From the NCBI RefSeq assembly GCF_029338175.1, contig NZ_CP119862.1, forward strand, positions 1,922,001-1,986,000: a DNA stretch of 64,000 nt, given 5' to 3'. The DNA comes from Citrobacter enshiensis (GTDB lineage Bacteria; Pseudomonadota; Gammaproteobacteria; Enterobacterales; Enterobacteriaceae). Under the pieces are notes generated by a model. The model was given only the letters and a program-made list of their open reading frames with translations, made no database searches and was not told the DNA's origin. Position 1 is the first letter of the stretch. Each line of letters opens with the position of its first letter. Made by a program: the position numbers and the translations under genes. Positions 21,095 to 31,891 of the stretch are shown piece by piece.

Positions 21095-21542
21095 GGCGAC
21101 GCGCAGTAAAAATATGCGGGCGATAGCGACCCGCGATACGGCGATCGAAAAGCGTCTCGCCAGCCTGCTCATGGATCAGGGAATTGCATTTCGCGTGCAG
21201 GATGCCACCCTTCCCGGACGGCCTGATTTTGTTATCGACGAGTACCACTGCGTCATCTTCACCCACGGATGTTTCTGGCATCACCACCATTGCTACCTGT
21301 TCAAAGTGCCTGCAACGCGTACCGAGTTTTGGCTGGAGAAAATTGGCAAAAATGTCGAACGGGACAGCCGGGATCTTCTGAAACTCCAGACGCTGGGTTG
21401 GCGAGTGTTGATCCTGTGGGAATGCGCCTTGCGCGGGCGGGATAAACTCGATGATGCGGCGTTATCTGAGCGAATTGAAGAGTGGATCTGCGGGGGCGGC
21501 GCCACGGCGCAGATCGACACTCAGGGGATTCACTTACTGTAG
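21075..21542 (+). CDS. vsr: Very short patch repair endonuclease Vsr
   Basis: Intact 155 residues. Vsr nicks 5' of T in T:G mismatches left by deamination of Dcm-methylated cytosine. The fold is visible: [40 protein letters not shown] with the metal-binding Asp, the His/Cys-rich WHHHHC segment of the zinc site, and [16 protein letters not shown]. The gene overlaps the end of dcm by 20 bp, which couples translation and keeps repair with methylation. Confidence 0.97.
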   Translation: MADVHDKATRSKNMRAIATRDTAIEKRLASLLMDQGIAFRVQDATLPGRPDFVIDEYHCVIFTHGCFWHHHHCYLFKVPATRTEFWLEKIGKNVERDSRDLLKLQTLGWRVLILWECALRGRDKLDDAALSERIEEWICGGGATAQIDTQGIHLL

Positions 21543-22456
21543 TGATTTTTGGGATTCAGCCGCGACGATGACCGGTTTTGCAGGAAACAGATATTTTCCA
21601 AGCGTGACCAGTACCACCGCAAAGACAATCACTCCCAGCGCCAGCCACTCGATAAACGCGAGGCTTTCACCGCCAAGCCCCGTTCCCAGCAATACCGCGA
21701 CAACCGGGTTAACATAGGCATAACTGGTTGCCAGAGCGGGACTGACGTTGCGTATCAGATACATGTATGCATTGATAGCGATGATGGATCCAAAAAGCGC
21801 AAGATAGCCCCACGGCTAAAAAAGCCGGAAAGCGTCGGTGTGGCGGTGAGTTTCTCTCCCGAGATAAAAGACGCGCACATGAGCACAACCCCTGCGGCAA
21901 GCATCTCAATGGCGCCAGCCATCATCCCGACAGGCAATGCAATGCGCGAACCGTATACCGAACCAAATGCCCAACTCATTGAACCAATCAGAATCAATAC
22001 CGCGCCCCAGGGATTTCCGCTTAAGTTCCCACCGCTGTTAAGCATGATGATCCCCGCCAGGCCAATGGCGATCCCTGCCCACTCTAATTTTCGCGTTTGA
22101 ATACCAAAAAAACAGCTGAAGCAGAGCGTAAAGAGCGGAACGGTAGCGACCACCACGGCGGCGATACCGGAAGGCACGTTCTGATGTTCCGCGACGGTGA
22201 CCAGCCCATTCCCTACCGCCAGCAGCAGGATGCCAATCAGCGCCGCGTTAAGAAGTGGGCGCAGGGGAGGGAGTTTGTGCCCGCGAAGGAGTAAAAATGC
22301 AGTCAGGAGGATACCCGCAGATAGAAAACGCACGCCAGCCATCATCAGCGGCGGCCAACTTTCCACCCCAATACGAATCACGAAGTACGTGGAACCCCAA
22401 ATAATGTACAGCGCGAAAAGCGCGCTAAAAAGTGGTAACAACTGCCTGAAGCGCAT
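21534..22456 (-). CDS. yedA: EamA/DMT-family inner-membrane transporter YedA
   Basis: About 306 residues with ten hydrophobic segments in two EamA repeats. The start at 22456 gives MRFRQLLPLFSALFALYIIW; repeat 1 has WGSTYFVIRIGVES, repeat 2 has SWAFGSVYGSRIALPVGMMA. An indel near 21815 moves the last 75 codons (AYMYLIRNVSPALATSYAYV, NPVVAVLLGTGLGGE) into another frame. The substrate is not established; family members export amino acids or metabolites. It converges on vsr, with a few bases of overlap. Confidence 0.92.
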
Positions 22457-22633
22457 AAATCCTCACGGTGGAAATAAAAAGGAGCAACATAGTAAACTGC
22501 AAAACTATGTTTCTGGCGAGATTTATAATTACTCTGCATTGTTAAAAATTTGTTGCTATAGGGGCCGGTTTCAGCTTTACCGGTTTTACTTCATACTTGC
22601 GGTGTCAAAAAGAAAAACGCAGAGGGAATCATC

Positions 22634-23545
22634 TTGGCAGGAAGTAGCTTATTAACGTTGCTCGACGATATCGCCACCTTGTTGGATGATGTCTCTATGA
22701 TGGGAAAACTGGCTGCGAAAAAAACAGCCGGTGTGCTGGGCGATGATTTATCGCTCAACGCGCAGCAGGTCTCTGGCGTGCGGGCTAACCGTGAGCTTCC
22801 TGTTGTCTGGAGTGTGGCCAAAGGCTCGCTGGTAAACAAAGTGATCCTGGTGCCTCTGGCGCTGCTAATCAGTGCTTTTATTCCCTGGGCCATCACCCCG
22901 TTACTGATGATTGGCGGGGCATTTCTCTGCTTTGAGGGCGTGGAAAAAGTGCTCCACACCTTAGAAGCGCGAAAACACAAAGAAAGTCCGGCAGAGCGCC
23001 AGCAGCGTCTGGAGGCCATTGCCGCGCAGGATCCTCTTACTTTCGAGAAAGACAAAATTAAAGGGGCAATTCGGACTGACTTTATTCTCTCCGCCGAAAT
23101 TGTGGCGATTACCCTGGGCATTGTTGCGCAGTCGCCATTGTTGAATCAGGTGCTGGTATTGTCGGGTGTCGCTCTGGTGGTAACCGTCGGTGTTTACGGA
23201 CTGGTGGGGATCATCGTAAAACTGGACGATATGGGGTTCTGGCTGGTGGAAAAAACCAGTGTGGTGGCACAGTTCGTGGGGAAAGGATTGCTCGTCGTTG
23301 CCCCCTGGCTGATGAAAGCGTTGTCCATTGTCGGGACGTTAGCAATGTTTTTGGTGGGCGGGGGAATTGTGGTACACGGTATTGCGCCGTTACACCATGC
23401 CATCGAACATTTTGCCCAGCAGCAAAGCGCGTTTATTGCGCTCAGCCTTCCGACGCTGCTTAATCTTGTGCTGGGCTTTATCGTTGGCGCCATTGTCGTT
23501 GCCCTGGTAAAAGCGGTTGCGCGCGTTCGGGGCGTATCGCACTAA
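22634..23545 (+). CDS. yedI: DUF808 inner-membrane protein YedI
   Basis: Intact 303 residues, TTG start at 22634. The protein opens (M)[18 protein letters not shown], followed by [20 protein letters not shown], and has about five to six membrane segments (for example [20 protein letters not shown] and [20 protein letters not shown]). It is close to E. coli YedI over its whole length. Function unknown. It is divergent from yedA, with a 177-bp shared upstream region. Confidence 0.93.
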   Translation: MAGSSLLTLLDDIATLLDDVSMMGKLAAKKTAGVLGDDLSLNAQQVSGVRANRELPVVWSVAKGSLVNKVILVPLALLISAFIPWAITPLLMIGGAFLCFEGVEKVLHTLEARKHKESPAERQQRLEAIAAQDPLTFEKDKIKGAIRTDFILSAEIVAITLGIVAQSPLLNQVLVLSGVALVVTVGVYGLVGIIVKLDDMGFWLVEKTSVVAQFVGKGLLVVAPWLMKALSIVGTLAMFLVGGGIVVHGIAPLHHAIEHFAQQQSAFIALSLPTLLNLVLGFIVGAIVVALVKAVARVRGVSH

Positions 23546-23621
23546 TTGCACCCTGGCAAAGTACGCAAAAAAGGCCATCGTCGTCTAAGGTGAAACAGTT
23601 TCACCTGAAGAGGAGGCAGGT

Positions 23622-23804
23622 ATGGTGTTTGTTGTCAGCGAGGAGGTGACCATGAAAGATGGCGGGCCTCGTATGATTGTCACCGGTTATTCCAGTGGAA
23701 TGGTCGAGTGCCGTTGGTATGACGGTTTTGGCGTAAAACGGGAAGCATTCCATGAGAATGAACTCGTGCCCGGTGACGGAAGGCGAATTTGGGAAGAAGC
23801 CTGA
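23622..23804 (+). CDS. yodC: Small protein YodC (DUF2158)
   Basis: 60 residues: MVFVVSEEVTMKDGGPRMIV, then a Trp/Tyr-rich segment VECRWYDGFGVKREAF. Such DUF2158 proteins are small SH3-like beta barrels of unknown role. A GAGGAGG ribosome site precedes the start and a strong terminator follows at 23813-23840. The opening (V-x-x-K-x-DGGPR) resembles DsrB, encoded 3.3 kb away. Confidence 0.93.
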   Translation: MVFVVSEEVTMKDGGPRMIVTGYSSGMVECRWYDGFGVKREAFHENELVPGDGRRIWEEA

Positions 23805-23812
23805 TGAAGAAA

Positions 23813-23840
23813 CGCCCGGTGAATGCCGGGCGTTTTATTT
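23813..23840 (+). terminator. yodC terminator
   Basis: Stem CGCCCGG/CCGGGCG with a six-base loop, then TTTTATTTTT. Confidence 0.9.
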
Positions 23841-23928
23841 TTAGTAAACAAAAATACGGTTGTAATGCAACACATGGCGGCCGGGTTATGTCAGGATAAG
23901 GACATTCAACTACCAGGGAGTCGTCAGA

Positions 23929-25717
23929 GTGCCGCACGAGACAACGATGGAAAGCAGGAACTGGCTGAAAAGGTCCTTCCGACGTTTCAGGCCAGGACAC
24001 GTCGTAAATCTCTGTTTTGTGGCGGTGATGATCTTCTCTACCTTGCTCACCTGGCGTGAAGTCGTTGTACTTGAAGACGCCTATATTTCCAGCCAGCAAA
24101 ATCACCTGGATAGTGTTGCGAACGTCTTGGACCGACAGCTGCAATTCAATGTCGATAAACTGATTTTTTTGCGAAACGGTATGCATGACGCGCTGCTTAC
24201 GCCGCTCGATTTTGCGATATTACATGGCGCCGTCACCCAATTTGAGCAACTGCGAAAGCAGCGTTTCTGGCAGTTAGAGCTCGACCGTCGTCGCACCCTG
24301 TCACTTAATGGCGTTTCTGATGCGCTTGTTGACCAGGGCATTCTGCTCACCCGTGATAACGCTAATCTGGCGAATGAGCTGACGGCAGCGCTGGAGGCCG
24401 GTTATCTGATGCGTCTGGCCCATTCATCCGCCCCAATGGCACATCAGGCGATGTATGTCTCGCGCTCTGGATTCTATGTGGCAACACAACCCACCACGCA
24501 CGGCGCGGATATTCTTACCCGCTATTATGACTATGTGACTCAGCCGTGGTTTAAGGAACAGACTCAACGACTTAATCCGCAGCGCGGCGTCCGCTGGTTT
24601 ACGTCCCCGGCGAACCCGGCCCGTGAAGGGCAGCAAATGGTCACGGCCAGTGTGCCGCTGGATCATGAAAACTACTGGTATGGCGTGCTGGCCATGGACA
24701 TCCCTGTTTTATCAATAAAACGTTTTCTGGAAGACGCCATCGTAAAAGACGTGGAAGGTGAGTACCAACTCTACGACAGCCAACTCCGTTTGCTGACCAC
24801 CTCAACATCCGAGAAGCGCAAGGTCAATGTGTTTGATGAGCGTGAACAAGCCATGCTCGTCGAAGACATTGCGAAAGACACCGTAGGCGGTAAGCACGTA
24901 GGAAGTCGCTACATCAGTTGGGAACGACTGGACAATTTCGATGGCGTGCTGGTGCGTGTGCATACCTTAAAGGAAGGGCTGAGTGGGGACTTTGGCAGTA
25001 TCAGTATCGCATTGGGTCTGTTGTGGGTGCTTTTTACGGGCATGTTACTGATTTCGTGGGGCGTTATCCGGCATATGGTCAGCAACATGTTTGTGATGCA
25101 AAGCTCGCTGCAGTGGCAGGCGTGGCATGACACCCTGACCCGACTGTATAACCGGGGCGGACTGTTTGAAAAAGCGCGCATCGAGGCTAAATGCAGTCGG
25201 GAGGCCAGGCAGCCTTTCTCGGTGATTCAGCTCGATCTGGATCACTTCAAGGGTGTGAATGACCGTTTTGGTCATCAGGCCGGCGATCGGGTGCTTTCAC
25301 ACGCGGCAGGATTAATCAGCGGAACGCTGCGCACGCATGATCTTGCCGGTCGTGTCGGCGGCGAGGAGTTCTGCATTATTTTACCGGGGGCGACGCTGTC
25401 CCAGGCTGAGCGGATTGCGGAACGTATTCGTCGTCGGATCAATGGCAAAGAGATCCTGGTCGCCGAAAAGCACCACCATCTGGATTAGCGCCTCGTTTGG
25501 CGTCAGCAGTTCGCAGGAAACGGGTGATTATGACATCGAGCAGCTACAGTCGCTGGCAGACCAGCGGCTCTACTGGGCCAAACAGACCGGACGTAACCGC
25601 GTGTGTGCCAGTGATGCCGAATCAGAGCATGGCGATGAAATAATCCATCCCTTCGCGCCAGCCCTCCGGGCCTTCCTGCTGTGTATGGTATACCCGTTGT
25701 GGGGTATCCACCTTTAA
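23929..25717 (+). CDS. dgcQ: Membrane-bound diguanylate cyclase DgcQ (YedQ)
   Basis: Makes c-di-GMP and in E. coli/Salmonella promotes cellulose synthesis. Two membrane segments ([16 protein letters not shown] near residue 27 and [20 protein letters not shown] near 365) enclose a periplasmic CHASE7-like sensor. The C-terminal GGDEF domain has [33 protein letters not shown] and the active GGEEF; the RTHD five residues before it fits the inhibitory I-site RxxD. An indel near 25475 shifts the last 80 codons ([31 protein letters not shown]). The start could also be the internal Met seven codons in. The 3' end overlaps the convergent yedP. Confidence 0.94.
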
Positions 25718-26450
25718 CCTGACGCCCTCGCGGTTCAGTCCTTTTACGATCACCGCATAGTCCATAACATCCAGAAGCAGGGGCATCATTCGGCCCATCT
25801 CCCGGACCCAGGGTGATAGGGTGTTTTCTTCACATTGCCGCTGATACTCACCTTGTCAGCCAGTTTGCCGCCCAAGATCCTTTGCCCAACAGAAGTATCC
25901 AGTACATGCCCAAAAGCGCGCGCCGTGGAGAAATTGCAGGCACAAGCTCGTTGAGCTGTGGCGGCCAACTGCGTCATTCGTTCGTCACTGTCACGCCAGA
26001 TAAGCGAAACTGAAGCTTCATGCAGAGTGTCAGTGCCGACTGGGTGCGGTTAAGTCCGGTCCATTCGCCAATGACCTGCTCATCGACATCGTCGAATGTC
26101 GTAAATTTATAGCGCCCTTTGTCGCGCAGTTTATTCAGCACCATACTGATGTCTGCGTGGGGCGTACCGGCGATTTGGCGAGGATAATCAGGGTGAGTTT
26201 GCCAGTGGGCGTCTAACTGAATGACGGCGCCATTTTCCGCGATGAACGGTAACCCTTGCAGGTCCAGCGTTTTTTGGAGATACAGCATCTCTGCGGCGGT
26301 TTTGCTGCTGCAAAGGATCACCGGAATATGATGTTCACGGGAGGGTGGCCAGCCAGGTCCGCCAGCAGGTTGCCATTCATAAGTATGACTGTCCAGTAAG
26401 GTGCCATCCAGATCGGTAAAAATCAGCAGGGGGTTAAGGATTGATAGCAT
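25622..26450 (-). CDS. yedP: Mannosyl-3-phosphoglycerate phosphatase-like protein YedP
   Basis: A HAD-superfamily phosphatase of about 270 residues. The start at 26450 gives [20 protein letters not shown] with the DxD nucleophile motif; VILCSSKT is motif [11 protein letters not shown] follows, and [19 protein letters not shown] is family-specific. The second half is scattered over frames (indels near 26010, 25930, 25800, 25690) and ends [16 protein letters not shown] at 25622. Named after MpgP homologues, but enterobacteria do not make mannosylglycerate this way, so the true substrate is uncertain. Confidence 0.9.
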
Positions 26451-26664
26451 TTTTATACCTCGACGCCTGTGTGACAGCAGTCTTATGACCAGGATAAATC
26501 TTAAAACTCAATACGTTCGCAGTGACTGCCAGACAGGGAACGCTCCCGGCATTCCCATGCTACACGTAGGGGATTTCTCAATTCAGCCACAATCATTAGT
26601 AAGAATAATCATTTATGATAAAAATATTTACTTGTCTTGCAAAAAAATTGCAGATAAGGTTTGG

Positions 26665-26750
26665 AGCACATCAGATTTCCTGGTGTAACGAATTTTCAAG
26701 TGCTTCTTGCATAAGCAAGCTTGATCCCGGCCCTCAGGACCGGGATTTTT
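26665..26750 (+). ncRNA. dsrA: DsrA small regulatory RNA
   Basis: The sequence starting AGCACATCAGATTTCCTGGT follows E. coli DsrA through the GTAACGAATTTT spacer, the CTTGCATAAGCAAG middle stem and the GATCCCGG/CCGGGATC terminator with T run. DsrA is an Hfq-bound sRNA that activates rpoS translation and represses hns. The place between yedP and dsrB is the same as in E. coli. Stem I and the rpoS-pairing bases are nearly unchanged, while the T run in the central single-stranded stretch is shorter and the terminator loop differs. Confidence 0.93.
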
Positions 26751-26761
26751 TTCGCCTAAAG

Positions 26762-26989
26762 TCAGCGATTGATTTCCGTTACGCTGAAGTCATGAATATC
26801 AAGCTCGAACGCGTCGGCTAATTCATGCCATGTATGGTCATCACGGCCATCGACGCTGACTCTATCAGGGTCGTTCTCGCTTCGATGAATTTCGCTCTCG
26901 CTGATTTCATTAATTGCCGCCAGCAGGGCGTCAACATCGATACTGACATCGCGATTGGCCATATCGCTGAACTCTTTCGCGGTTTTCAT
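26762..26989 (-). CDS. yodD: Small stress-related protein YodD
   Basis: 75 residues from the Met at 26989 (MKTAKEFSDMANRDVSIDVD, ALLAAINEISESEIHRSEND, ending DIHDFSVTEINR), matching the length and sequence of E. coli YodD. An upstream in-frame Met at 27016 exists but is not conserved. YodD is induced by acid, peroxide and other stresses in E. coli; its activity is unknown. Confidence 0.93.
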   Translation of the reverse strand: MKTAKEFSDMANRDVSIDVDALLAAINEISESEIHRSENDPDRVSVDGRDDHTWHELADAFELDIHDFSVTEINR

Positions 26990-27028
26990 CTTCGATACCT
27001 CATTCAACCGTGGCACTTATAAGTATAG

Positions 27029-27307
<279 letters not shown>

Positions 27308-27330
27308 CGCGTAACGTCAGCACGTTTTAC

Positions 27331-27359
27331 CCGGACTGGTGGCAACCCCACCAGTCCGG
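27331..27359. terminator. Hairpin between convergent dsrB and rcsA
   Basis: An 11-bp stem CCGGACTGGTG/CACCAGTCCGG with a short loop. The T run is weak on both strands, so termination efficiency is uncertain. Confidence 0.6.
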
Positions 27360-27364
27360 ATACT

Positions 27365-27993
27365 TCAGCGCATGTTAACAAAAATACCGTTTGTGACATT
27401 ATCTGTCAGACGTACCACGTGATAGATAACCTGCTTATTATGCGTTTTTTATCTTTCGTTTAATATTCCCCCTTATGGATGGACACGGTCTTCGCTTTGA
27501 TATCATTTGCTTCTGAAAATCTGAATGGTTCCCTGACCCGGCCATCCACATGCGTAACATACTGGATTCAGTCCGGCTTAAAGATAACGTCGGTAAATTA
27601 ACACCTTCGGAAATATCTGTCTCTTTTTTAAGAATATCGCCAAGGATATCATCCAGTGAATCTGGCTTGATTGATTTAGAACTGATCAATAAATTTTTTC
27701 TGACTACCAAATACTCATCAAAATGCACGTTGGCAATTGCCATAAAAACAATAAATAATGTATTGGGATGTTGATTAATGATTTGCTTTATTTGCTGACT
27801 GTTAGATGGGTGGTGGATAAAACAGTCCTCATTAATAAACACCACAGACGGCTGGTGTGAATCACAAGCGATGGCGAGTTCGTCAAACGGTTTCAATGTC
27901 GTTGATTTCCCTTTTCTTCACCCCTCTGCTTACCAGATACCCGGTTAACCCAAGCCGGGTGTAACTGCATAGATCCATAATAATCGTTGACAT
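27365..27993 (-). CDS. rcsA: Colanic acid capsule activator RcsA
   Basis: RcsA is the LuxR-type partner of RcsB for capsule genes and is degraded by Lon. The start at 27993 reads [20 protein letters not shown]. The main frame has [20 protein letters not shown] and [17 protein letters not shown], the start of the helix-turn-helix. The tail [20 protein letters not shown] runs to the stop at 27365 in another frame. Indels near 27899, 27525 and 27440 break the 207-codon gene. An RcsAB-type box lies 250 bp upstream. Confidence 0.93.
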
Positions 27994-28243
27994 GGCATAC
28001 CCTCACTCAATGTGTAACGATAATTCCCCTTACCTGAATATATTTTAGTAACCCAACTGAACAATAATAGTGGTTCAATATGACAGTTCTGCGATTTTTC
28101 AGCGGGACTTACTATCCCGTAAAGTTACGTATAATTTGCCTGGAATTATCTTAAAGTAAAGTAAATGTTGCATTATGTGAGTGAGATAAAAACAAATAAC
28201 AGGCGGCAGATATATCCTGGTAGATGTTTTTGAAATTTAAATT

Positions 28244-28257
28244 TCGGATAATCCTTA
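28244..28257 (-). promoter_or_regulatory. RcsAB box upstream of rcsA
   Basis: On the minus strand TAAGGATTATCCGA fits the RcsAB consensus TaAGaatatTCctA at 10 of 14 positions, including both half-site cores. It lies in the long leader of rcsA, where autoregulation by RcsAB is known. Confidence 0.7.
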
Positions 28258-28281
28258 GCAAAACAGGATAAATACTGTGGG

Positions 28282-29071
28282 TTATTTATTTCGCGGAAGT
28301 TCGCTCACGACATCAGCCAATAAATTAAAAACTTCGCTGAATAAGTGTTCACAAAAAGGAGCAATTAATGGCATGAGGGCAGCCATTAAAGAAATACCGA
28401 TGGTTAATGTTAATGGGAAACCAATAACAAATATCGACAACTGCGGCGCCATACGATTTAACAACCCCAACGCCAGGTTGAGCGTTAACAGTACGGTGAT
28501 CACCGGTAAGGCCAGCATAAGCCCGTTGATGAAGATCATACCGCCTGCCCGGGCGAGCGCCAGAAACGCATTACTGTTAACCGGATTGTCGCCGACAGGA
28601 AGGGTATGAAAAGTATCGACCAGCAGTGAAATCAGCCATAAATGCCCGTTAAAGGTCAGAAAAAGCAGCATCGCGAGCATGTCGATGATTCTTGCAAGCA
28701 CGGGCATATTGAGATGGCTGGCAGGGTCAACAAAGGTGGCGAAAGAAAGCCCCATCTGTAATCCCATCAGTTCACCCGCGGTACGCACGGCAGCAAAGGC
28801 AAATTGCATGGTAAATCCCCAGCGCAATGCCAATCATGATTTGCTGCATGGCTAGCCACAGTGCGCTGGCGGAGAAAATCGGCACATCCGTGACGGGAAG
28901 CGAAGGGGCAATCACAAAGGTGATCATCATCCCCAACCCCAGCTTTACCCGTTTAGGCACCGCGCGTTCACTGAGTATCGGTGCCGTCGAAATGAGCGCC
29001 AGCACGCGCAGCAGCGGCCAGAAATAAAGGTTAAGCCAGTATAGCCACTGTTCGCTCGTTACCTGCAACAT
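28282..29071 (-). CDS. fliR: Flagellar export gate protein FliR
   Basis: FliR is the integral-membrane export-gate component of the flagellar type III system. The start at 29071 gives [20 protein letters not shown]; membrane segments follow, such as [12 protein letters not shown] and [20 protein letters not shown], and [20 protein letters not shown] is the family core. An indel near 28812 separates the first 90 codons. About 262 residues. It is last in the fliL-R run, 8 bp after fliQ. Confidence 0.95.
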
Positions 29072-29079
29072 CGCGTGTG

Positions 29080-29350
29080 TTACCCGATGATGTAGGGTAT
29101 ATTGTTGAATAACGTCCGCACGTAATCCAGCAACAGGTTAAGCATCCACGGACCGGCAACAATAATGGCAATAAACACCGCCACAATTTTCGGGATGAAG
29201 GACAACGTCATTTCGTTGATCTGGGTTGCCGCCTGCAAAATGCTGATAATCAGACCCCGTGACCAGGGCGACAAGCAGGAGGGGGGCGGCGAGCGCGAGA
29301 GCGACTTTCATCGCCTCGGTGCCCATCATCATGACCGAATCAGGCGTCAT
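29080..29350 (-). CDS. fliQ: Flagellar export gate protein FliQ
   Basis: An 89-residue protein with two membrane hairpins: [20 protein letters not shown], then [40 protein letters not shown] and [17 protein letters not shown]. An indel near 29262 breaks the frame between the two parts. It assembles with FliP and FliR in the export gate. Confidence 0.94.
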
Positions 29351-29358
29351 TGCGTCCC

Positions 29359-30096
29359 CTAGCTGTAAAAGCTTTGTGCAAGAGAGCCAACCAGCAACTG
29401 CCAGCCGTCAACAAGGACAAAAAGCATCAGCTTGAACGGCAACGCAATGGTGGCAGGGGGAACCATCATCATCCCGAGCGCCATCAACACACTGGCGATC
29501 ACCAGGTCGATGATCAAAAAAGGAATGAATATGGTAAAGCCGATCTGGAATGCGGTTTTCAGCTCGCTGGTCACGTAAGCCGGGAGCAGGATGCGCATCG
29601 GAACCGCTTCCGGTCCTTGCAACGGCCCGCTGTTTGCCAGACGCGCAAACAGCGCCAGGTCAGCCTCGCGGGTCTGGCGCAGCATAAATTCGCGCAGCGG
29701 CTGCGCGCCTTTCGCCATCGCCTCCTGCATGGAAATCTTCTCTTCGCTGAACGGCTGATAGGCGTCGACGTAGATTTTATCAATCACCGGCGACATGATG
29801 AAAAACGTTAAGAACAGCGCCAGCCCTAACAATACCTGGTTTGGCGGCGCAGACGGTGTTCCCAGCGCGTTACGCAGCAGGCCAAAAACAATGATGATGC
29901 GCGTAAAACTGGTCATCATCAGCAGGATCGCGGGCAGGAAGGTCAGCGAGGTGATGAACACCAGCGTTTGCACGGGAAGCGTCCAGCTTTGTCCGCCGCC
30001 GGGCAATGGCTGGCTGATCAGGCCGGGTAACTGAGCAAGCGCTGCGGGAGAGAAAAACCATACACCCATGAGCGTGAGGGATAACAAACGACGCAT
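29359..30096 (-). CDS. fliP: Flagellar export gate protein FliP
   Basis: Intact 245 residues. It has a cleavable signal peptide ([21 protein letters not shown]), unusual among export-gate proteins but normal for FliP. Core segments are [40 protein letters not shown], and [20 protein letters not shown] near the C-terminus. Its start overlaps the fliO stop. Confidence 0.97.
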   Translation of the reverse strand: MRRLLSLTLMGVWFFSPAALAQLPGLISQPLPGGGQSWTLPVQTLVFITSLTFLPAILLMMTSFTRIIIVFGLLRNALGTPSAPPNQVLLGLALFLTFFIMSPVIDKIYVDAYQPFSEEKISMQEAMAKGAQPLREFMLRQTREADLALFARLANSGPLQGPEAVPMRILLPAYVTSELKTAFQIGFTIFIPFLIIDLVIASVLMALGMMMVPPATIALPFKLMLFVLVDGWQLLVGSLAQSFYS

Positions 30097-30470
30097 CAGG
30101 ATCTCCCAGGACGCTTTAGCAAGTTCTTCATCATGGCCTGAAAATCTGCAGGAGAGGCCGGTTCTTCGTTTGTACTCCCCGCAGCGGCAGGCAGGGTGTG
30201 GAGTAAATTGACAGAGGACGCCGTAACGCCAAGCACTAAACGTGCATCGTCGACATCTACAATCACCACCCGTTCACGTGGGCCGAGCGAGGCGCTGGCT
30301 GACACGTTAAGCCCACGGGTCTTGTTTCCCCTGGGAGCGAATCCCAGGCGTTTGATAACCCAGGCAGCAGCCAGTATCAGCACAATAATCCCCAGCAATG
30401 CGCCGCTGACCTGGGCAAGCGGCGAACCGGGAACGGCCGCAGGTTGTGAGACAATGGCCTGGGTTTTCAT
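30096..30470 (-). CDS. fliO: Flagellar assembly protein FliO
   Basis: Intact 124 residues with one membrane segment ([20 protein letters not shown]) and a cytoplasmic domain (ISASASLG-type [20 protein letters not shown]). FliO helps build the FliP ring. It starts 2 bp after the fliN stop. Confidence 0.96.
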   Translation of the reverse strand: MKTQAIVSQPAAVPGSPLAQVSGALLGIIVLILAAAWVIKRLGFAPRGNKTRGLNVSASASLGPRERVVIVDVDDARLVLGVTASSVNLLHTLPAAAGSTNEEPASPADFQAMMKNLLKRPGRS

Positions 30471-30472
30471 GA

Positions 30473-30886
30473 TTAACGGCTCAGGCGACGCATACGCTCA
30501 GACGGCGTAATGATGTCAGTAATGCGCACACCGTATTTGTCGGCGACCACCACGACTTCACCTTGCGCGATCAGATAGCCGTTGATCAGAATATCCAGCG
30601 GCTCTCCGGCCAGACCGTCAAGTGCGACAACGGATCCCTGCGTCAGACGCAGCAGCTCTTTGATGGTCATGCGGGTACGGCCCAGTTCAACCGTCAGTTT
30701 GACCGGAATATCCATGATCAGGTCGATATCCTGCAATGTGCCGCTCACATCGCCGCCGCCCAACTGCTGGAACACGGCATCGACCGCGCTTTTGCCTGTC
30801 GGTGTTTTTTGCTCGTTTAACGCGTCAGCCCACAGATCGTCCAATGCGCCATTGTTGTCATCGGACGGATTATTCATGTCACTCAT
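30473..30886 (-). CDS. fliN: Flagellar switch protein FliN
   Basis: Intact 137 residues. N-terminal acidic linker MSDMNNPSDDNNGALDDLWA, then the SpoA domain: LIMDIPVKLTVELGRTRMTI, KELLRLTQGSVVALDGLAGE, PLDILINGYLIAQGEVVVV. It forms the lower C-ring with FliM; the start overlaps the fliM end by 4 bp. Confidence 0.97.
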   Translation of the reverse strand: MSDMNNPSDDNNGALDDLWADALNEQKTPTGKSAVDAVFQQLGGGDVSGTLQDIDLIMDIPVKLTVELGRTRMTIKELLRLTQGSVVALDGLAGEPLDILINGYLIAQGEVVVVADKYGVRITDIITPSERMRRLSR

Positions 30887-31887
30887 TTGGGCTGTTCCTC
30901 ATTCAGCGAATTCAAAATCGGGTTGATCAGATGTTCTACACGTAACGCATACTGACCGTTTACGGTGCCATATTGACTGGTCAGCACGGGTACGCCGTCC
31001 ACATGAGCAATAATGCGGTCGGGTTTTTCAATCGGCAGTACGTCGCCGGGTTTGAGTTTCAATATCTGGGAAAGACGCAGCGGAACGTCGGCAAAGTTCG
31101 CCACCAGCTCCAGTTCTGAGTGCTGAACCTGACGCACAAGATTGTCGCGCCAGTTCTGATCCTCATGGCGCGAGTTTTCCAGCGGTGGGTTAACCAGCAG
31201 TTCCCGCAGCGGTTCAATCATGCTGAAGGGGAGGCAGATGTTAAACTCGCCAGTCAGGTTGCCAATCTCAACGTGGAAAGGGGTATTGACCACAATGTCG
31301 TTCGGAGAAGTGGTGATATTGGTAAATTTCACCTGCATCTCAGAGCGCACGTACTCCACTTCCAACGGATTAATGGCTTTCCAGGCGTCGCTATAGCCTT
31401 CCAGCGCCAGTTTCAGCATGCGGTTAATGACGCGCTGCTCGGTGTGCGTAAATTCCCGTCCTTCGACTTTGGTCGGGAAGCGACCGTCGCCGCCGAACAG
31501 GTTATCCACCGCAATAAACACCAGACTCGGGGAGAACACCACCAGACCCGTACCGCGCAGCGGTTTCAGGTGGATCAGGTTCAGGTTCGTCGGCACCGGT
31601 AAGTTACGCGCAAATTCGTGGTACGGCTGAATACGGATAGCGCCAACGGTGATATCCGGGCTGCGACGCAGCAGGTTAAACAGCCCCATACGGAACTGGC
31701 GTGCGAAACGTTCGTTAATGATCTCCAGCGCCTGCAGACGCTCACGTACTACCCGGCGCTGCGTGTTGGGATCATAGGGACGAATATCGTTTTCGCCTAC
31801 GATGCCCGTCGTCGGTTCGTCTTTGGTCTCGCTGTCGCCGTTGAGCAGCGCATCGATTTCAGCCTGAGAAAGAATACTATCGCCCAT
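30883..31887 (-). CDS. fliM: Flagellar switch protein FliM
   Basis: Intact 334 residues from the Met at 31887 (the open frame extends further upstream but is not conserved). The N-terminal MGDSILSQAEIDALLNGDSE is the CheY-P binding peptide. The middle CheC-like domain (VVFSPSLVFIAVDNLFGGDG) and the C-terminal SpoA domain (LSQILKLKPGDVLPIEKPD) are present. It sits in the C-ring between FliG and FliN. Confidence 0.97.
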   Translation of the reverse strand: MGDSILSQAEIDALLNGDSETKDEPTTGIVGENDIRPYDPNTQRRVVRERLQALEIINERFARQFRMGLFNLLRRSPDITVGAIRIQPYHEFARNLPVPTNLNLIHLKPLRGTGLVVFSPSLVFIAVDNLFGGDGRFPTKVEGREFTHTEQRVINRMLKLALEGYSDAWKAINPLEVEYVRSEMQVKFTNITTSPNDIVVNTPFHVEIGNLTGEFNICLPFSMIEPLRELLVNPPLENSRHEDQNWRDNLVRQVQHSELELVANFADVPLRLSQILKLKPGDVLPIEKPDRIIAHVDGVPVLTSQYGTVNGQYALRVEHLINPILNSLNEEQPK

Positions 31888-31891
31888 GTCT

